This document shows, piece by piece, positions 13,601 to 23,899 of a DNA stretch of 64,000 bases. The notes under the pieces are model-generated. The model saw only the letters and a list, made by a program, of their open reading frames with translations. It ran no database searches and was not told where the DNA came from. Within the stretch, counting starts at the first letter, position 1; the number at the start of each line of letters is the position of its first letter. Position numbers and translations under genes: made by a program. Location of the stretch: NCBI RefSeq assembly GCF_000011225.1, contig NC_004432.1:992001-1056000 (forward strand). The letters run 5' to 3'. The DNA is from Malacoplasma penetrans HF-2 (GTDB lineage Bacteria > Bacillota_I > Bacilli_A > Mycoplasmatales > Mycoplasmoidaceae).

Positions 13601-13608
13601 TTTTTCAT
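10603..13608 (-). CDS. OppA-like surface lipoprotein, family 1 copy D
   Basis: An intact paralogue of 1001 residues. Its signal is MKKSKFFKFASASVLGTAVT with lipobox GLTSC (Cys 26). I chose the ATG at 13608, not the in-frame ATG nine codons upstream, because AAGGAG lies 7 nt before it and the paralogues start there. It is more diverged than copies A-C and carries longer low-complexity insertions: SSTKFKEG preceded by a Gly/Ser stretch near residue 165, and a Ser/Gly/Asn-rich run near 620-635. The core solute-binding motifs are kept (SKDFERAIEIY, TISVSHGSGTTD, SPDYNGVGTWIEAD). Its promoter differs from A-C but resembles that of copy E. Confidence 0.7.
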
Positions 13609-13688
13609 TTTAGACTCCTTAATTTCTAATGTCATTTTTGTATTAAATTTTAGTTTTTTAGTTTTTATGATTTTTTAATCAAGTTTAA

Positions 13689-13695
13689 GTATAAC
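13689..13695 (-). promoter_or_regulatory. Putative -10 box of lipoprotein copy D
   Basis: On the minus strand TTATACT lies in a context (AAGTTATACTTAAACTTGAT) that is repeated almost exactly upstream of copy E. Conservation between two diverged paralogues supports a promoter; no good -35 box is visible, which is common in mycoplasmas. Confidence 0.45.
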
Positions 13696-13717
13696 TTACT
13701 TTGAATATAAATAATAC

Positions 13718-13765
13718 AAAAAACAAATTAATAAACTTTGTTAAAAGTCATTAATTTGTTTTTGT
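13718..13765 (-). terminator. Terminator of lipoprotein copy E
   Basis: Long stem AAAAACAAATTAAT / ATTAATTTGTTTTT with a 17-nt loop lies between copy E and the promoter of copy D. The A-rich outer arm gives a T-run on the minus-strand RNA. Confidence 0.7.
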
Positions 13766-13789
13766 TTTTTTAAAAATTAAATGTTTGAA

Positions 13790-16762
13790 TTATTTTTTTC
13801 ATCCAAAATCTCTATAGTTTGTACCTTGTGTACCAACTCTAGCTGTATAGTTAGGATTAACTAATGAATAGATTTTATCTGTTACACCAGATTCAGATCT
13901 TGGAATAAAACTGTAATCACTATCTAATACTGTGTTTTCATACAATGCATAAAGAACATCTTCACCAGCATATACACCTAATCATTTAGAGAATTCTTGT
14001 GATTTACCTGATTTAATTACATCTCCACCAACCCAAACTTCAGAATAAGTTGAAGGTCTTTCTTTACTATAAAGAAGTTTTGATGGATTAGTTACATAAT
14101 CAGCGAATTTAGCTTGATCTATTACACCATTTGCAATTAATTTGTTTAGTAATCCAATTGCTAATAAACCATATCTATTACCTGGACTTACACTAGTTGT
14201 AGCAGCATAAGTTTCATCATATGTAGTTGTACCACTAGTAGTAGAATTAGTTTTTAATGCAATTTTCATATCTTCTAATGCTGTATTACTAAAAGCAGCT
14301 TGTATTCTTTTATCATCTTTAAAAGGATCATTTGTTGTTTCTAGTGTTGAAACAGTATATTTACCTGGTGTTGTAGTTGTACCACTAGTTGTGCCATTAT
14401 TATAATTAGCATTCATTTTCTTAACTGCTGTTACCATACTTGATAGGAAAGTATTGAAACTATTATGTGCATTAGTTGAAGGAGCACCTTCAACTGATTG
14501 GCCACCAATAGTTTTAGTTTCAATAGTAGTATCAGCTTCTACTCAAGTACCAACACCATTATAATCTGGAGATCAGTAACTAAATCCTAGTGGTGAAGAT
14601 TGATTATTATATCAAACTGTAGCACTTGGAGTATTTGCTAATCTCTGTACTATAGTTACTCTTATTAAATTATCACTTAAATCCTCAATAACATTTTTCA
14701 TAGCATTTAAAAAGTTTTGATAATTTGTAGAGAAAGAACTTTCACCAAACTTAATAGAGAAGTTTAATGGATTGCTTGTTGTAGCTCCATATTTTCTTAA
14801 AGCATCAATAAAAGTAGATTTGTTAACATTGATGTTTTTTATATTGATTCCACTAGTTGTGTATTCATAATAAGGTAATGTAAAGCCACTAGATAAAACC
14901 CTTTCATTTGATGAAGTATATTCACTTAGATTTCTAGGTAAAGCACCAAACATATTGCCTTTTTCAATTTGTTCATAGTACCCACTAAATACACCATATG
15001 GAGTTGCACTTAATTGGAAATCACCTGAAATTGGTAAATTAATTAAACTTAATTGGTATCAATTTACTAACCCAGCAATCCCAGCTCTAATGGTATATGC
15101 ATCCTGATTATTTCATTGATATAAGAATTTAGCCATATTACCTAAGAATTGATTTTCAGTAACTGCACCATTTGATGAAACAACATAAGGGTTTGGAGTA
15201 TATGCCATATAATTAGATCTAGTTGATTGAACAATCTTTTTAGGAACTAATCCATTGTCTTTAAATAAACTTGCAGCATCACTCATTTTATTAGATGGGA
15301 CAGCACTTAAAAAATCATTTTGTTTTGATTTAAATAATTCATAGTAAGTGTCATCATTACCACTACCAAATACTACTGATATAGTTTTAACTTTTGACTC
15401 TTTAGAAGTTTTTGTTTTAGCACTACCAGTTTCTGAATCTAATAAATCTTTACCAACTGTGTTCATATAAACATTATTTAATTCAAAGATTAAGTTAGCT
15501 GAAGTGAATGCTGAGATGTAGTAAGAACCTGAATATCACACATCTTTTGAAAATTCTCCAAGACCACCAGAACCATAAATTCTAGTTCAATCAGTTAGAC
15601 TCTGGTCAATTGAATATGTGTTACCAAGTTTTACATAAGAAATTGGTGAACCACTCTTTAAGTTAATTGAAACAACCTCTGGATTTGTATGTGGTAAAGC
15701 TGAGAAGTATTCTTTTGAAATTAAACCAAAGGTATATGGATATGGAGTATCTATATATAATGTGAAAATACTATCATTTTTGTTAGCTCAATTTGTAGTG
15801 TCAAAATTTTCTCAATTCATTACACCATTATTATCTCTATATGAAGATGTGCCTCCATTATTGTCTGTATAGTCCAGTGTTTTATCAAAATTTAAACCAA
15901 TTAAACTTAAGAAATATCCATTTCTGTTGTACCCTAGATCTGCTGCTAAACTATAAGATTCAATTGATCTTTCATAGTCTTTACTTGAAACTGATTGTCT
16001 AACATTTCCTTTACTATCAACTCATTTATTGTCTGTGTCAATAATAAATTGGTATACAGTTCCTGAAGAAATCGCATCTTTATAGTAGTCAGTCTGAGAA
16101 GTGATTGTTAATTCACTTGGTTGTCCATTACTTGTGTTATTTGTATTAGCAGGATCTCATGCCTCTTTATCTAATCCATTTTGAAATTGAAGAGCACCTA
16201 AACTTCTCTGAAAAACTCAGTAATCTGTACCTTCTTTTAATTCTGAAGTTGTTGATGAAGATGACCCCGATGAACTAGAACCACTACTAGTAGCAGAATT
16301 CTCCAAACTTTTTGTATCAGTTTTTAAAGAACTCATAACATTTTTATATGCATCTTCTGTTACTGCAGTATTAGTAGTTATATCAAAGCCTTTATCTTTC
16401 AATAAATTATCAATTCTCTCTGCTGTGTTTTGATCTTTGAAAACCAATACAGCTTTTGCACCATCTAAAGTTAAAAAGTCTTTAGTAGTCTCATCATCTC
16501 CTCCGTTGCTACTAAATGAAAAATCACCAACTGTTTGATAAGTAGTTAAGTTATTTAAAATTGATTGAGCATATGTGCTTATTGGAGAGTTATTGAAAGA
16601 ATTATTCAATGGACTATTATTATCTGCTAAAAGATCTGTAGAATTATAGGTTTGAAACACTCCATTACTTTTATATGGCAAACTACAAGAAGATATACCA
16701 ATTGTTATAGCTACACCTAAAATTGATGAGCTTGCTAGTTTAAAAAATTTATTTCTTTTCAT
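13790..16762 (-). CDS. OppA-like surface lipoprotein, family 1 copy E
   Basis: The first-placed and most divergent copy, 990 residues. Signal MKRNKFFKLASSSILGVAIT is followed by lipobox GISSC (Cys 26). The ribosome-binding site AAAGGAGG is the strongest of the array (8 nt before ATG), so this copy may be the best translated. The fold motifs remain (KTISVVFGSGNDD, SNYMAYTPNPYVV, SPDYNGVGTWVEAD). Ser- and Thr-rich runs near residues 165-178 and 785-800 are family-typical variable loops. The same caution about function applies: substrate binding is inferred from motif order only. Confidence 0.7.
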
Positions 16763-16808
16763 GTTAACCTCCTTTGTTACTTTGTAAAAAAATTTTTTAT
16801 TAAATTTA

Positions 16809-16814
16809 AGTATA
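16809..16814 (-). promoter_or_regulatory. Putative -10 box of lipoprotein copy E
   Basis: TATACT on the minus strand, followed by TAAATTTAATAAAAAA, matches the copy D promoter context. A start about 40 nt upstream of the ATG would give a short leader carrying the strong Shine-Dalgarno sequence. Confidence 0.45.
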
Positions 16815-16960
16815 CTAAACTAAATGACTAATTTATATAAAAACAAATGAAAAGATATTTTGATAAATAATTTGTTAATAAAACAAAATATAGTTTTTAT
16901 TTTCTAAAAACACTATTTGGAAATTAAAAATAATTTTTGTATTTATTATTTATTAATTTA

Positions 16961-17533
16961 TTAAATTAGATAAATTGTTGAATGTTTTAATAATGAAATT
17001 GAATCTTGTAATTTTAATTTACCCAATGTAAACATAAGATAGTACTGATACAAAATAGTAAACTTCATTACAACATTAATATCAAAATTAATATTAATTT
17101 GATCTTTTATTTTTCCTATTAAGGTACACATATCCAAAAGCGTTTTTATTTTATTTTTTCAAATTAAGAAACCTAAAATTGAAATTATAATAATCTGTTT
17201 TTTATAATCCAAAGTTTCACTAGTGTATTTATCTTCCATGCAAATAATATCAGATAGATATTTATCTCAAGATTTGATAGCACATCAATCAAAAGTTGTA
17301 ATTTTATTACCTAGAAAAATAATAGGTTGGGTAGTCATATAAAGATTTGTATTATGGTTACAATATTCAAATGAAATAATTTCACTTGGTGTTTTAATTC
17401 TGTTAATACTAGGAATGTTGATAATAGAAGAATTTTTAATTTCATTACTAAAGACAAGAAAAACCATTCCTGCTTTAATACTTAAAACAGAATTTATTAT
17501 TAATAAAGATATTCTTTTAGATATTTTATTCAT
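16961..17533 (-). CDS. Hypothetical protein, possibly membrane-associated
   Basis: This gene encodes 190 residues with in-frame TGA-Trp codons. I start it at the ATG at 17533 (MNKISKRISLL) because AAGGA lies about 10 nt before it, while the in-frame ATG four codons earlier overlaps that site. The N-terminal ~25 residues could be an uncleaved signal, and QIIIISILGFLIW near residue 115 is a possible membrane segment; the C-terminal part is Leu/Ile-rich. I recognise no family. A weak hairpin lies downstream (16883-16920). It is not related to the lipoproteins it follows. Confidence 0.5.
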
Positions 17534-17691
17534 AATAAATCTCATCCTTCTTAATATTTAGTTTTTATTATATTATTCTTTTTATATTTGTAAAAACCTC
17601 ATCCTTATAAAAGTTATTTAATTGTTAACTTTACTAAAATTGTTTTTCCTGTTTATGAATAATAATTAAATCTATTAAACACTAATAAAAT

Positions 17692-17726
17692 GAAAAAAGC
17701 AAAGTTTATGTAAAACTTTTGCTTTT
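17692..17726 (-). terminator. Terminator
   Basis: Hairpin AAAAGCAAAGTTT-atgt-AAAACTTTTGCTTTT just downstream of the 245-residue hypothetical gene, with a T-rich 3' flank on the minus strand. Confidence 0.7.
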
Positions 17727-17739
17727 AAATTCTTTCTTT

Positions 17740-18477
17740 TTAAAAAATATCTAGTATTGGTTTTTCAAGATTCTGCTCATTATATTTTGTAATGATTTCT
17801 TTTAGTTTACTAAAATCAGAATACTCTTTTTTAAAGTTAGGATTCTTTTTAGAAAGGTTATCTATCATTTCTTTAACTGTTTTCTCATTACCCTTTGAAA
17901 ATGTATTTATAGTTTTTCTAATTATTTTTGGATAAGGAGCACAATAATAATAAGTAATTATATGATCACGCTGCATATATAAAGGAGAAACATTGCCCTT
18001 ATATAATCCTTTATCTTCCCAATGCAATATGATTAATTCAATCAAATTATATAATTGCTTTGCAGCTTCATGTCACTTTAGTTCTTCTATATTTTCACCA
18101 TTAGATCTTATTTCATTTTTAGTTCTATGTTTCTTACCAATACCAAAAAATCTTCTTTTTGCACTTTCTAATGGGTTTTCATAAAATCTAACAACACTCT
18201 TAGGATCTAAGCCATATTTTTCTACTAAAGATTTAAAACTATCTTTACCAAAAATAAAATTCTTAATTTTTTTGTCTGTTTTATCTTCAAGTAAAAAAAC
18301 ATAAAAAACATCTGTAATTACTGCACCTGAAAAACTCTTCATTTCTTTGTCAGCTATTACTTTATGTTTGTGAACACTTTTAAAAATATATCTTTCTATA
18401 AATTCTTTTTGTTCCTTATCTCCTCTTATATATTTTTCATCAAAGTTAATAGAATTATTTTCATTAAACATTCCCAT
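17740..18477 (-). CDS. Hypothetical cytosolic protein
   Basis: This gene encodes 245 residues, read through one TGA-Trp codon near 18070. The protein is Lys/Glu-rich and hydrophilic, with no signal peptide or membrane span. Visible features are a basic segment (SAKRRFFGIGKKHRTK, about residues 106-121) and a likely amphipathic helix (EAAKQLYNLIELIILHW, near 138-154). I do not recognise the family. The start ATG at 18477 follows AGAGGATAAACT. It lies 75 nt downstream of the ATPase gene on the same strand without a clear terminator between them, so the two may be cotranscribed. Confidence 0.6.
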
Positions 18478-18552
18478 AGTTTATCCTCTTAAATTAAGAT
18501 TATTACAAATGCAAAAAGTTATTAAATTAATTCAAGAAAATTATTAAAGAAT

Positions 18553-19935
18553 TTACAAACTATATAAATCATTTAAATCTATTAGCACATAATCTTTTTT
18601 ATCTTTTAAATCAAATCCAGACTTACTTACAAAACCCAACTTATAATCTTTTTCATTTAATTTATCTAATTGAGAAATCATGTGATTAACTACCTTTTCA
18701 TCAATTGGTTTATTTGTATATTTAACTTCATAAAAGTAATATAAATCTTTAATGTCTTTATATACTACATCAAATTCTGCATTAACTATTTTATTTGGAT
18801 CATCATATCAGTACTTACCAATATTAAAAAATGGGCTTGGTAATTTATCTTTAAAATTCATTAAAATCAAAGCTTGTTTTGCAATTTTTTCAAATTTTTT
18901 GGGAATAAAAAACTTTTCCAAATCTTCTTTTATATAGTTGTTGAAAAAAGCTTTGTGTTGACCATTTAATAATTTGAAATCTTTTAAATGGATATAGTGA
19001 TAATAAAAATCTAAGAAATTATCTTCTAAATAATAAAATATTTTTTTATCATTATTAAGCATGTTGATAGGAAATTCTTTTGTGATTAAACCCATATCAA
19101 ATAGTGGGTTTAAAATATTAGGTAGATTAGATGAAGAGACTGTAGTATTAATCAAATCAATGTATTTATGGTTATCATTACTGATTTGAGTAAAAATAGT
19201 ATTAGTTGCTGGTAAATTTTTGATCTCATTTGAATACACATTTAATGGTGTTTCTATCAAATAATTATTATTTAATATTTTCTCTATAATATTTTCTTCA
19301 ATTGTTAAGTTTGGATTAATCCATGATAAATAAAAAGGATTGCCACCAAATACTGAGTAAGCTTTAACTTTGTCTTCTAATGAATAGTTGCTATAAAATT
19401 TGCTAGCATGCAAATAATCCAAGTCACTTAAAATAATCTTATAAGTAAACCTTCCATATAGTGGAGCACTATAATAGTTTAGTTGATTCATAGCAGTTAC
19501 ATTAGAACCCATTATGACTAGTTTTAATTTTGACTCCCTATGATACTTATCAATAACTCTTTGTAAAATACTATCAATTGAGGGCATATCATTTTGTAGA
19601 TAAAGGTATTCATCAATTATTAATAAAATTTTATGATTAATCCCAATTTCAAAAATTAATTCCAATAATGATTCAAAAGTGTCAAGTGTATTACTATCTT
19701 TAATGAAACTATCTAATGCTGAAAAAACTAATTCAGAAAAACATTTTAAATTAGTTTTTATATCTTGGTTAATACATTGATAATAAATCTTATATCCATC
19801 AAAATCTTTTAATGATTCTATTACAAATGTACTTTTCCCTATTCCTCTTCTACCTGTAATTAAAATGTTTTCAAACTTTTCAGATTGATAACATTTTTTC
19901 AAATCTATTAATTCCTTTTCTCTTCCTACAAACAT
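18553..19935 (-). CDS. AAA ATPase with C-terminal nuclease-like domain (archaeal-ATPase/DUF234 type)
   Basis: A 460-residue protein. It opens MFVGREKEL, typical of this ATPase family, followed by Walker A GRRGIGKST (about residues 28-36) and Walker B ILLIIDEYLYL (near 100-110). A winged-helix-like middle follows. The C-terminal ~70 residues contain an acidic residue in EFDVVY and EVKYTNK near residue 415, which fits the D...E-x-K core of a PD-(D/E)XK nuclease-like fold. Proteins of this kind are common in archaea and gut bacteria; their cellular job is poorly known and often proposed to be linked to mobile DNA. The start is supported by AAGG 7 nt upstream of ATG. A second, differently built ATPase of the same broad group lies at 59.5 kb. 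Confidence 0.8.
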
Positions 19936-20054
19936 AAAAACCTTTTTTACAACTTTAAGTTTTTACTCAATTTTTTTGAGTCAAAATTTCTGAGTAATAA
20001 TATTTAATTTAATCCTTTTTTAAATATCTTAATACTATTCAAAACTTACTAAAC

Positions 20055-20093
20055 AAAAAATGTGAGACAAGAATTTCTTATCTCACATTTTGA
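20055..20093 (-). terminator. Terminator of family 2 copy 1
   Basis: Stem AAAATGTGAGA / TCTCACATTTT. Nearly the same hairpin follows all four family 2 genes, so it is part of the duplicated unit. Confidence 0.85.
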
Positions 20094-20110
20094 TTAATAA
20101 ATTATTAAAA

Positions 20111-23100
20111 CTATTTTAATAATCTTCTAATTTTATTTCTTCTAACTATATATAAAGCAATTGCTAAAGAAACTAAAGTAATTCCAACCACACTTGTAAT
20201 TACCGCAACTGATAAACTCATGTTTCTAATACTTGCAAATTTTGGACTTCAGCTAACTCCAAAAGTTTGGGTAGTACTAATAGAATCATATGTGCTTGAT
20301 TTTGCGTAAACAGTAAACTCAAATGTTTCACCATTTCATCTATAGTCAAAGATTGTAATAGTGTCACCTTGTGAACTATCATATCCATTAATAGTTAAGA
20401 TACTCAATATATCTGTTGAAGATAGTGCAGCATTAACATTATTGTTAGCAATTAATGATCTATAGCTAGTGCTGTTTCTATCAATTGAAATATTATATGT
20501 GCTTCCAATTGGTAACAACCCTGCATATCTTTGATAAATTACACCATCTTTTAAACCTAATTGGTTAGCAAAAGGAGTTTCAGAGAATGGAATATATTCA
20601 TCTTTTGCATTTAATAAGTTACTAGAAACTGATTTACTAAAATCTATTTTTAATAAGAATGAACCATATTCACTATCATATGTTGTAGTACCTTCACTTC
20701 CATTTTGTTCTTGAACAAAAGTAACTTCAGGAGTGAATCCCATATAGTTAATTAAGTTTGAACTATATAAAGTAGAGAATTCATTTGGACTTACATCAGA
20801 AACTAATTTTGTACCATAATCAGAAAAACCACTAACTGTAGTTACATCTAAAATATTGTTTTGTTCAGAAGGGAATGGAGAAGTTCCAGAAGGTGTTAAT
20901 AAATCTGTTTTTCTAGAACCTTGGAATCTAACACTACTTTTAGCATAGTTTGTAATTCCAGTATATCTAATAGCAAATTTACTAGGAGTATTGTTAGACA
21001 AGTTGTTATATTGAACTACAATCACAATATTTCCATTTTCATCATCTGGGAATAATGTAATAGTAGGATTATTTGGATACTTATCTTTAGTAGTAATAAA
21101 GTAATCGTTTACTGAATTTGGATTTCATAATGATGGTAATACATTAGCATATTGAGTTAAATTTCCTTCTAATGTCCCAACATCTACTGTTAAGAATTTT
21201 TCAGAACCATTTGTTAAAACACTTTGAGCTTCTGCTAATAAATCAGTAATACTAGAACTAGATTTATCTACTTTTGGTTTATCTGCATCTGTTTGACCAG
21301 CAAATGCAAAAGCATAAGTTGCAGCTGCTTTTTTAACAGTATATTGTTTATCATTAGCCATTGCATAACTAACAATTGAACCATATGCATTTTTATAAGT
21401 AACAGTAGCTTTTAGAGTAATTTGTCCAGCATTGTCATTTTTAGTAACAATAGCAAAGTTTATATTTAAATTACTATTTTGTAATGCCAATACACTTGAT
21501 GGAATAGAAACAATTGAAGTTGCATTTCTTTTTAAAATATCTGTACTAATTTGAGATGGTTCTAATCTTGCAATATCAGCAGGTAAATTAGAAGCTCAAG
21601 TTGTTGCAGTTTGAATATTTGTAAATGTAAATTTACCAATTAAGAAACCTCTTGAGTTAAATTCTGAAGTTTGAGATCCATTACCATATCAAGAACCTAC
21701 TAAAGTATAAGGAACTTTTACATATAGAGTTCCTGAAATATCATCAGCAATTAAAATAGCATTTGAAGTTTCTAAAGTTACATTAGATAAGCTAGTGTTG
21801 TTTTTAGTAATGTTAGTACTATTTACACCACTTGGAATTGAACTACTTCCAGCATTTGAAACATTGAAAGATGGAGCACTTGATTGTGAAGTAAATTGAT
21901 TTGAAATCACACTACCATTTAAAAATCCTGTTCCAATAAAACCATTAGAACTTAATAAATAACCTGTATAACTTCTAGAAATTAAGTTGTCACTACTAGA
22001 AGAAGCAGAACTTAAAACTGGGAAAATCTGAGTTGTTTTTGCATTCTCTTCTTTTCCAGCAAAAGTTGCTCCTAAAGTTGTTGGAATATCCATTTTATTA
22101 AATGAATTTGAAACCAACATTGTGTTAACTTCTTTAGATTCTGTGGTTTTAAAATAAATTTGATTATTTACATCAATAAATGCAGAGTTAATACTTCCTG
22201 TAGTTATTGAGAAACCACCTAAATTACTATTAGAAGAACTTAATAAATCTGTAAAAGTAGAGTTAGACATTAAAGACTTATTTAAAGAAACACTGTAAAT
22301 TTTGTTTTGAATAAAAATTACATAATCACTATTTCTTTTAAAACCATTAATATAAATATCACTAGCTTTAGTGCCTGTTAAAGATACAGATTGTGTTTTA
22401 GAACTAGTTATTTGATTCAAATCATCATTAACAAAATCCAATGAAAAATTTACATTACCATTTGTATCAGTAACTTGTGAAGTACTGGTTACAGCAATTG
22501 TGTAGTTAACATCTAGTGGAATCAAAGCAAATAAATGTTTAGAAGACAAAAAAGTAGATGTAATTTTAGCTGAATTAACCATACCTGTTTGTGGTTCAAT
22601 TGTTAAGACTTGAGGATTAGTAGTTTTACTATTTCACAAATAAACAGAATTATTAAAATCAATAATTTGAATTTTGTCTACACTATTCCCCACTTCACTT
22701 GTAGAAACAATAGTTCCAGTTTTAGAAGAAACAATAATTAAATATTGAGTATCTGTTAATACATATAAATTATCAGTTTTATGGTTATAAGCTCAGTCAA
22801 CTACTTTAGTACCTGCTTTTGTGAAATCAATTGCAGAAGAAGTTGATGTACTAAATCATGCAGCAGAATAATATCCATTGTTTTGACCGCTTGCAGAATT
22901 TAAAGTAATATATCAAGCTGGGTTTCCATATCAGTCAGTTGCACCAAATGATCTTGCTTCATCAAATAACAAAATAGGTCCATTATCATTAGATAAGTTT
23001 TTAAAACTATTTTGTTGATAATAACTTGTAGGAATTGAGATTTGTGCATTTTGAGTTTCTGTTGCCAAATTTTTTAACCCACTAGCTGTTGCTTTTGTTG

Positions 23101-23242
23101 AAGCACTAGTAACATCTAAACTAGAATCAGTTTTAGAAATGTTATTGGAAATATTAGAAGTGCTAGCAAGTTGAACAAAACCAACTGCTGATAATGCTGA
23201 TGTTGCAAATACAGAAGCTAATAATATTTTTTTCTTATTCAT
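20111..23242 (-). CDS. Large surface protein, family 2 copy 1
   Basis: This gene encodes 1043 residues. The signal peptide MNKKKILLASVFATSALSAV has no lipobox Cys. A strongly conserved block follows (SYYQQNSFKNLSNDNGPIL near residues 78-97). The next ~350 residues contain repeated hydrophobic-strand motifs such as KVVDWAYNHKTDNLYVLTDT, which look like a beta-propeller. A second half carries three units of an acidic turn plus G-x-[LI]-x-V-x-V (near 500, 610 and 735). One membrane span near 1009-1032 is followed by a basic tail, RRNKIRRLLK. The protein should therefore be anchored by its C-terminus with most of it outside. The ATG at 23242 follows TAAGGG. A G8 tract on the coding strand lies about 132-139 nt upstream. 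The exact role is unknown; adhesion or antigenic variation is plausible. Confidence 0.75.
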
Positions 23243-23538
23243 ATTTATTACCCTTACAACCAAATTAAATATAAATTTGTTTAAAAGAATTTAATTAGGA
23301 TATATCTAATTAAATTCACATTATTTTTTCATAATATTTATATTTTAACTTAAAAAGTACCCAAAATGTAGCGCCCCCCCCTGTTTTAATTAGTGGTTAT
23401 GTTTAGTAAATATATAGAACTAAAAAGAATTTATTTCTGGTTTTTATGACTTAATTAATATCTTAAAAAATATGTAGTATGTTTATTGAAACAATTTGTT
23501 AATTATATTCACTTTATTTAATTTTAATAACAGCAATT
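23243..23538 (-). promoter_or_regulatory. Upstream region of family 2 copy 1
   Basis: No ORF is visible in these 296 bp. A block conserved with the other family 2 copies (minus strand TTGGGTA...TTTTTAAGTTAAAATA, about 23343-23363) probably carries the promoter. A run of eight G on the coding strand lies directly upstream of that block. The rest is very AT-rich. Confidence 0.5.
23374..23381 (-). repeat. G8 homopolymer upstream of a surface-protein promoter
   Basis: Eight consecutive C on the plus strand (G on the coding strand), flanked by GCG, in otherwise AT-rich spacer DNA. The corresponding position upstream of family 2 copy 2 has no G tract. Its place next to the conserved promoter block makes it a candidate slippage switch. 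Confidence 0.8.
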
Positions 23539-23568
23539 TAAAAACACTCCATTAATTTGGAGTGTTTT
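23539..23568 (-). terminator. Terminator of the manA-PTS operon
   Basis: Perfect 10-bp stem AAAACACTCC / GGAGTGTTTT with an 8-nt loop, 20 nt after the last gene of the operon; a T-rich stretch follows on the minus strand. Confidence 0.85.
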
Positions 23569-23587
23569 AAATCTTCATACAAATTAA

Positions 23588-23899
23588 TTAGTTTTCTTCA
23601 AGATTCAATTTTTTATTAAATAATGAATTTCCATATAGTGCTGAAGCTATTGCTAATAATAAACTCATAACTAAAAAGAATATTCCATATATAAAGGCTG
23701 TAATATCTGGTAAATTCCCATTATCACTTGTTTGATTTTCAAACATAGCTTTTGATTGAGTTACAAAGTTGCTATAGTTGTCTATTCCTACTACTAGTAA
23801 AGTTATTCCTATAATTATAGATATTACTAAAAATGTTATAAGTACTGAAAATATTATTTTCTGTTTTGAATTAAATATATTTTTTATAAATTCAAACAT
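23588..23899 (-). CDS. Small membrane protein at the end of the PTS operon
   Basis: This gene encodes 103 residues with two clear membrane spans (about 17-38 and 68-90) joined by a ~30-residue polar loop, plus a charged C-terminus (NKKLNLEEN). The family is unknown. Its ATG at 23899 lies inside the last codons of the EIIABC gene (16-nt overlap, different frame) with AGAGGT upstream. It is therefore probably translationally coupled to the transporter, and a role in sugar transport or its control is possible. No motif supports a specific function. Confidence 0.65.
   Translation of the reverse strand: MFEFIKNIFNSKQKIIFSVLITFLVISIIIGITLLVVGIDNYSNFVTQSKAMFENQTSDNGNLPDITAFIYGIFFLVMSLLLAIASALYGNSLFNKKLNLEEN

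Noticed and set aside
20111-23242. Family 2 as classical lipoproteins
   Set aside because: The signal peptide has no Cys at or near the cleavage site in any of the four copies; a C-terminal membrane span provides the anchor instead.
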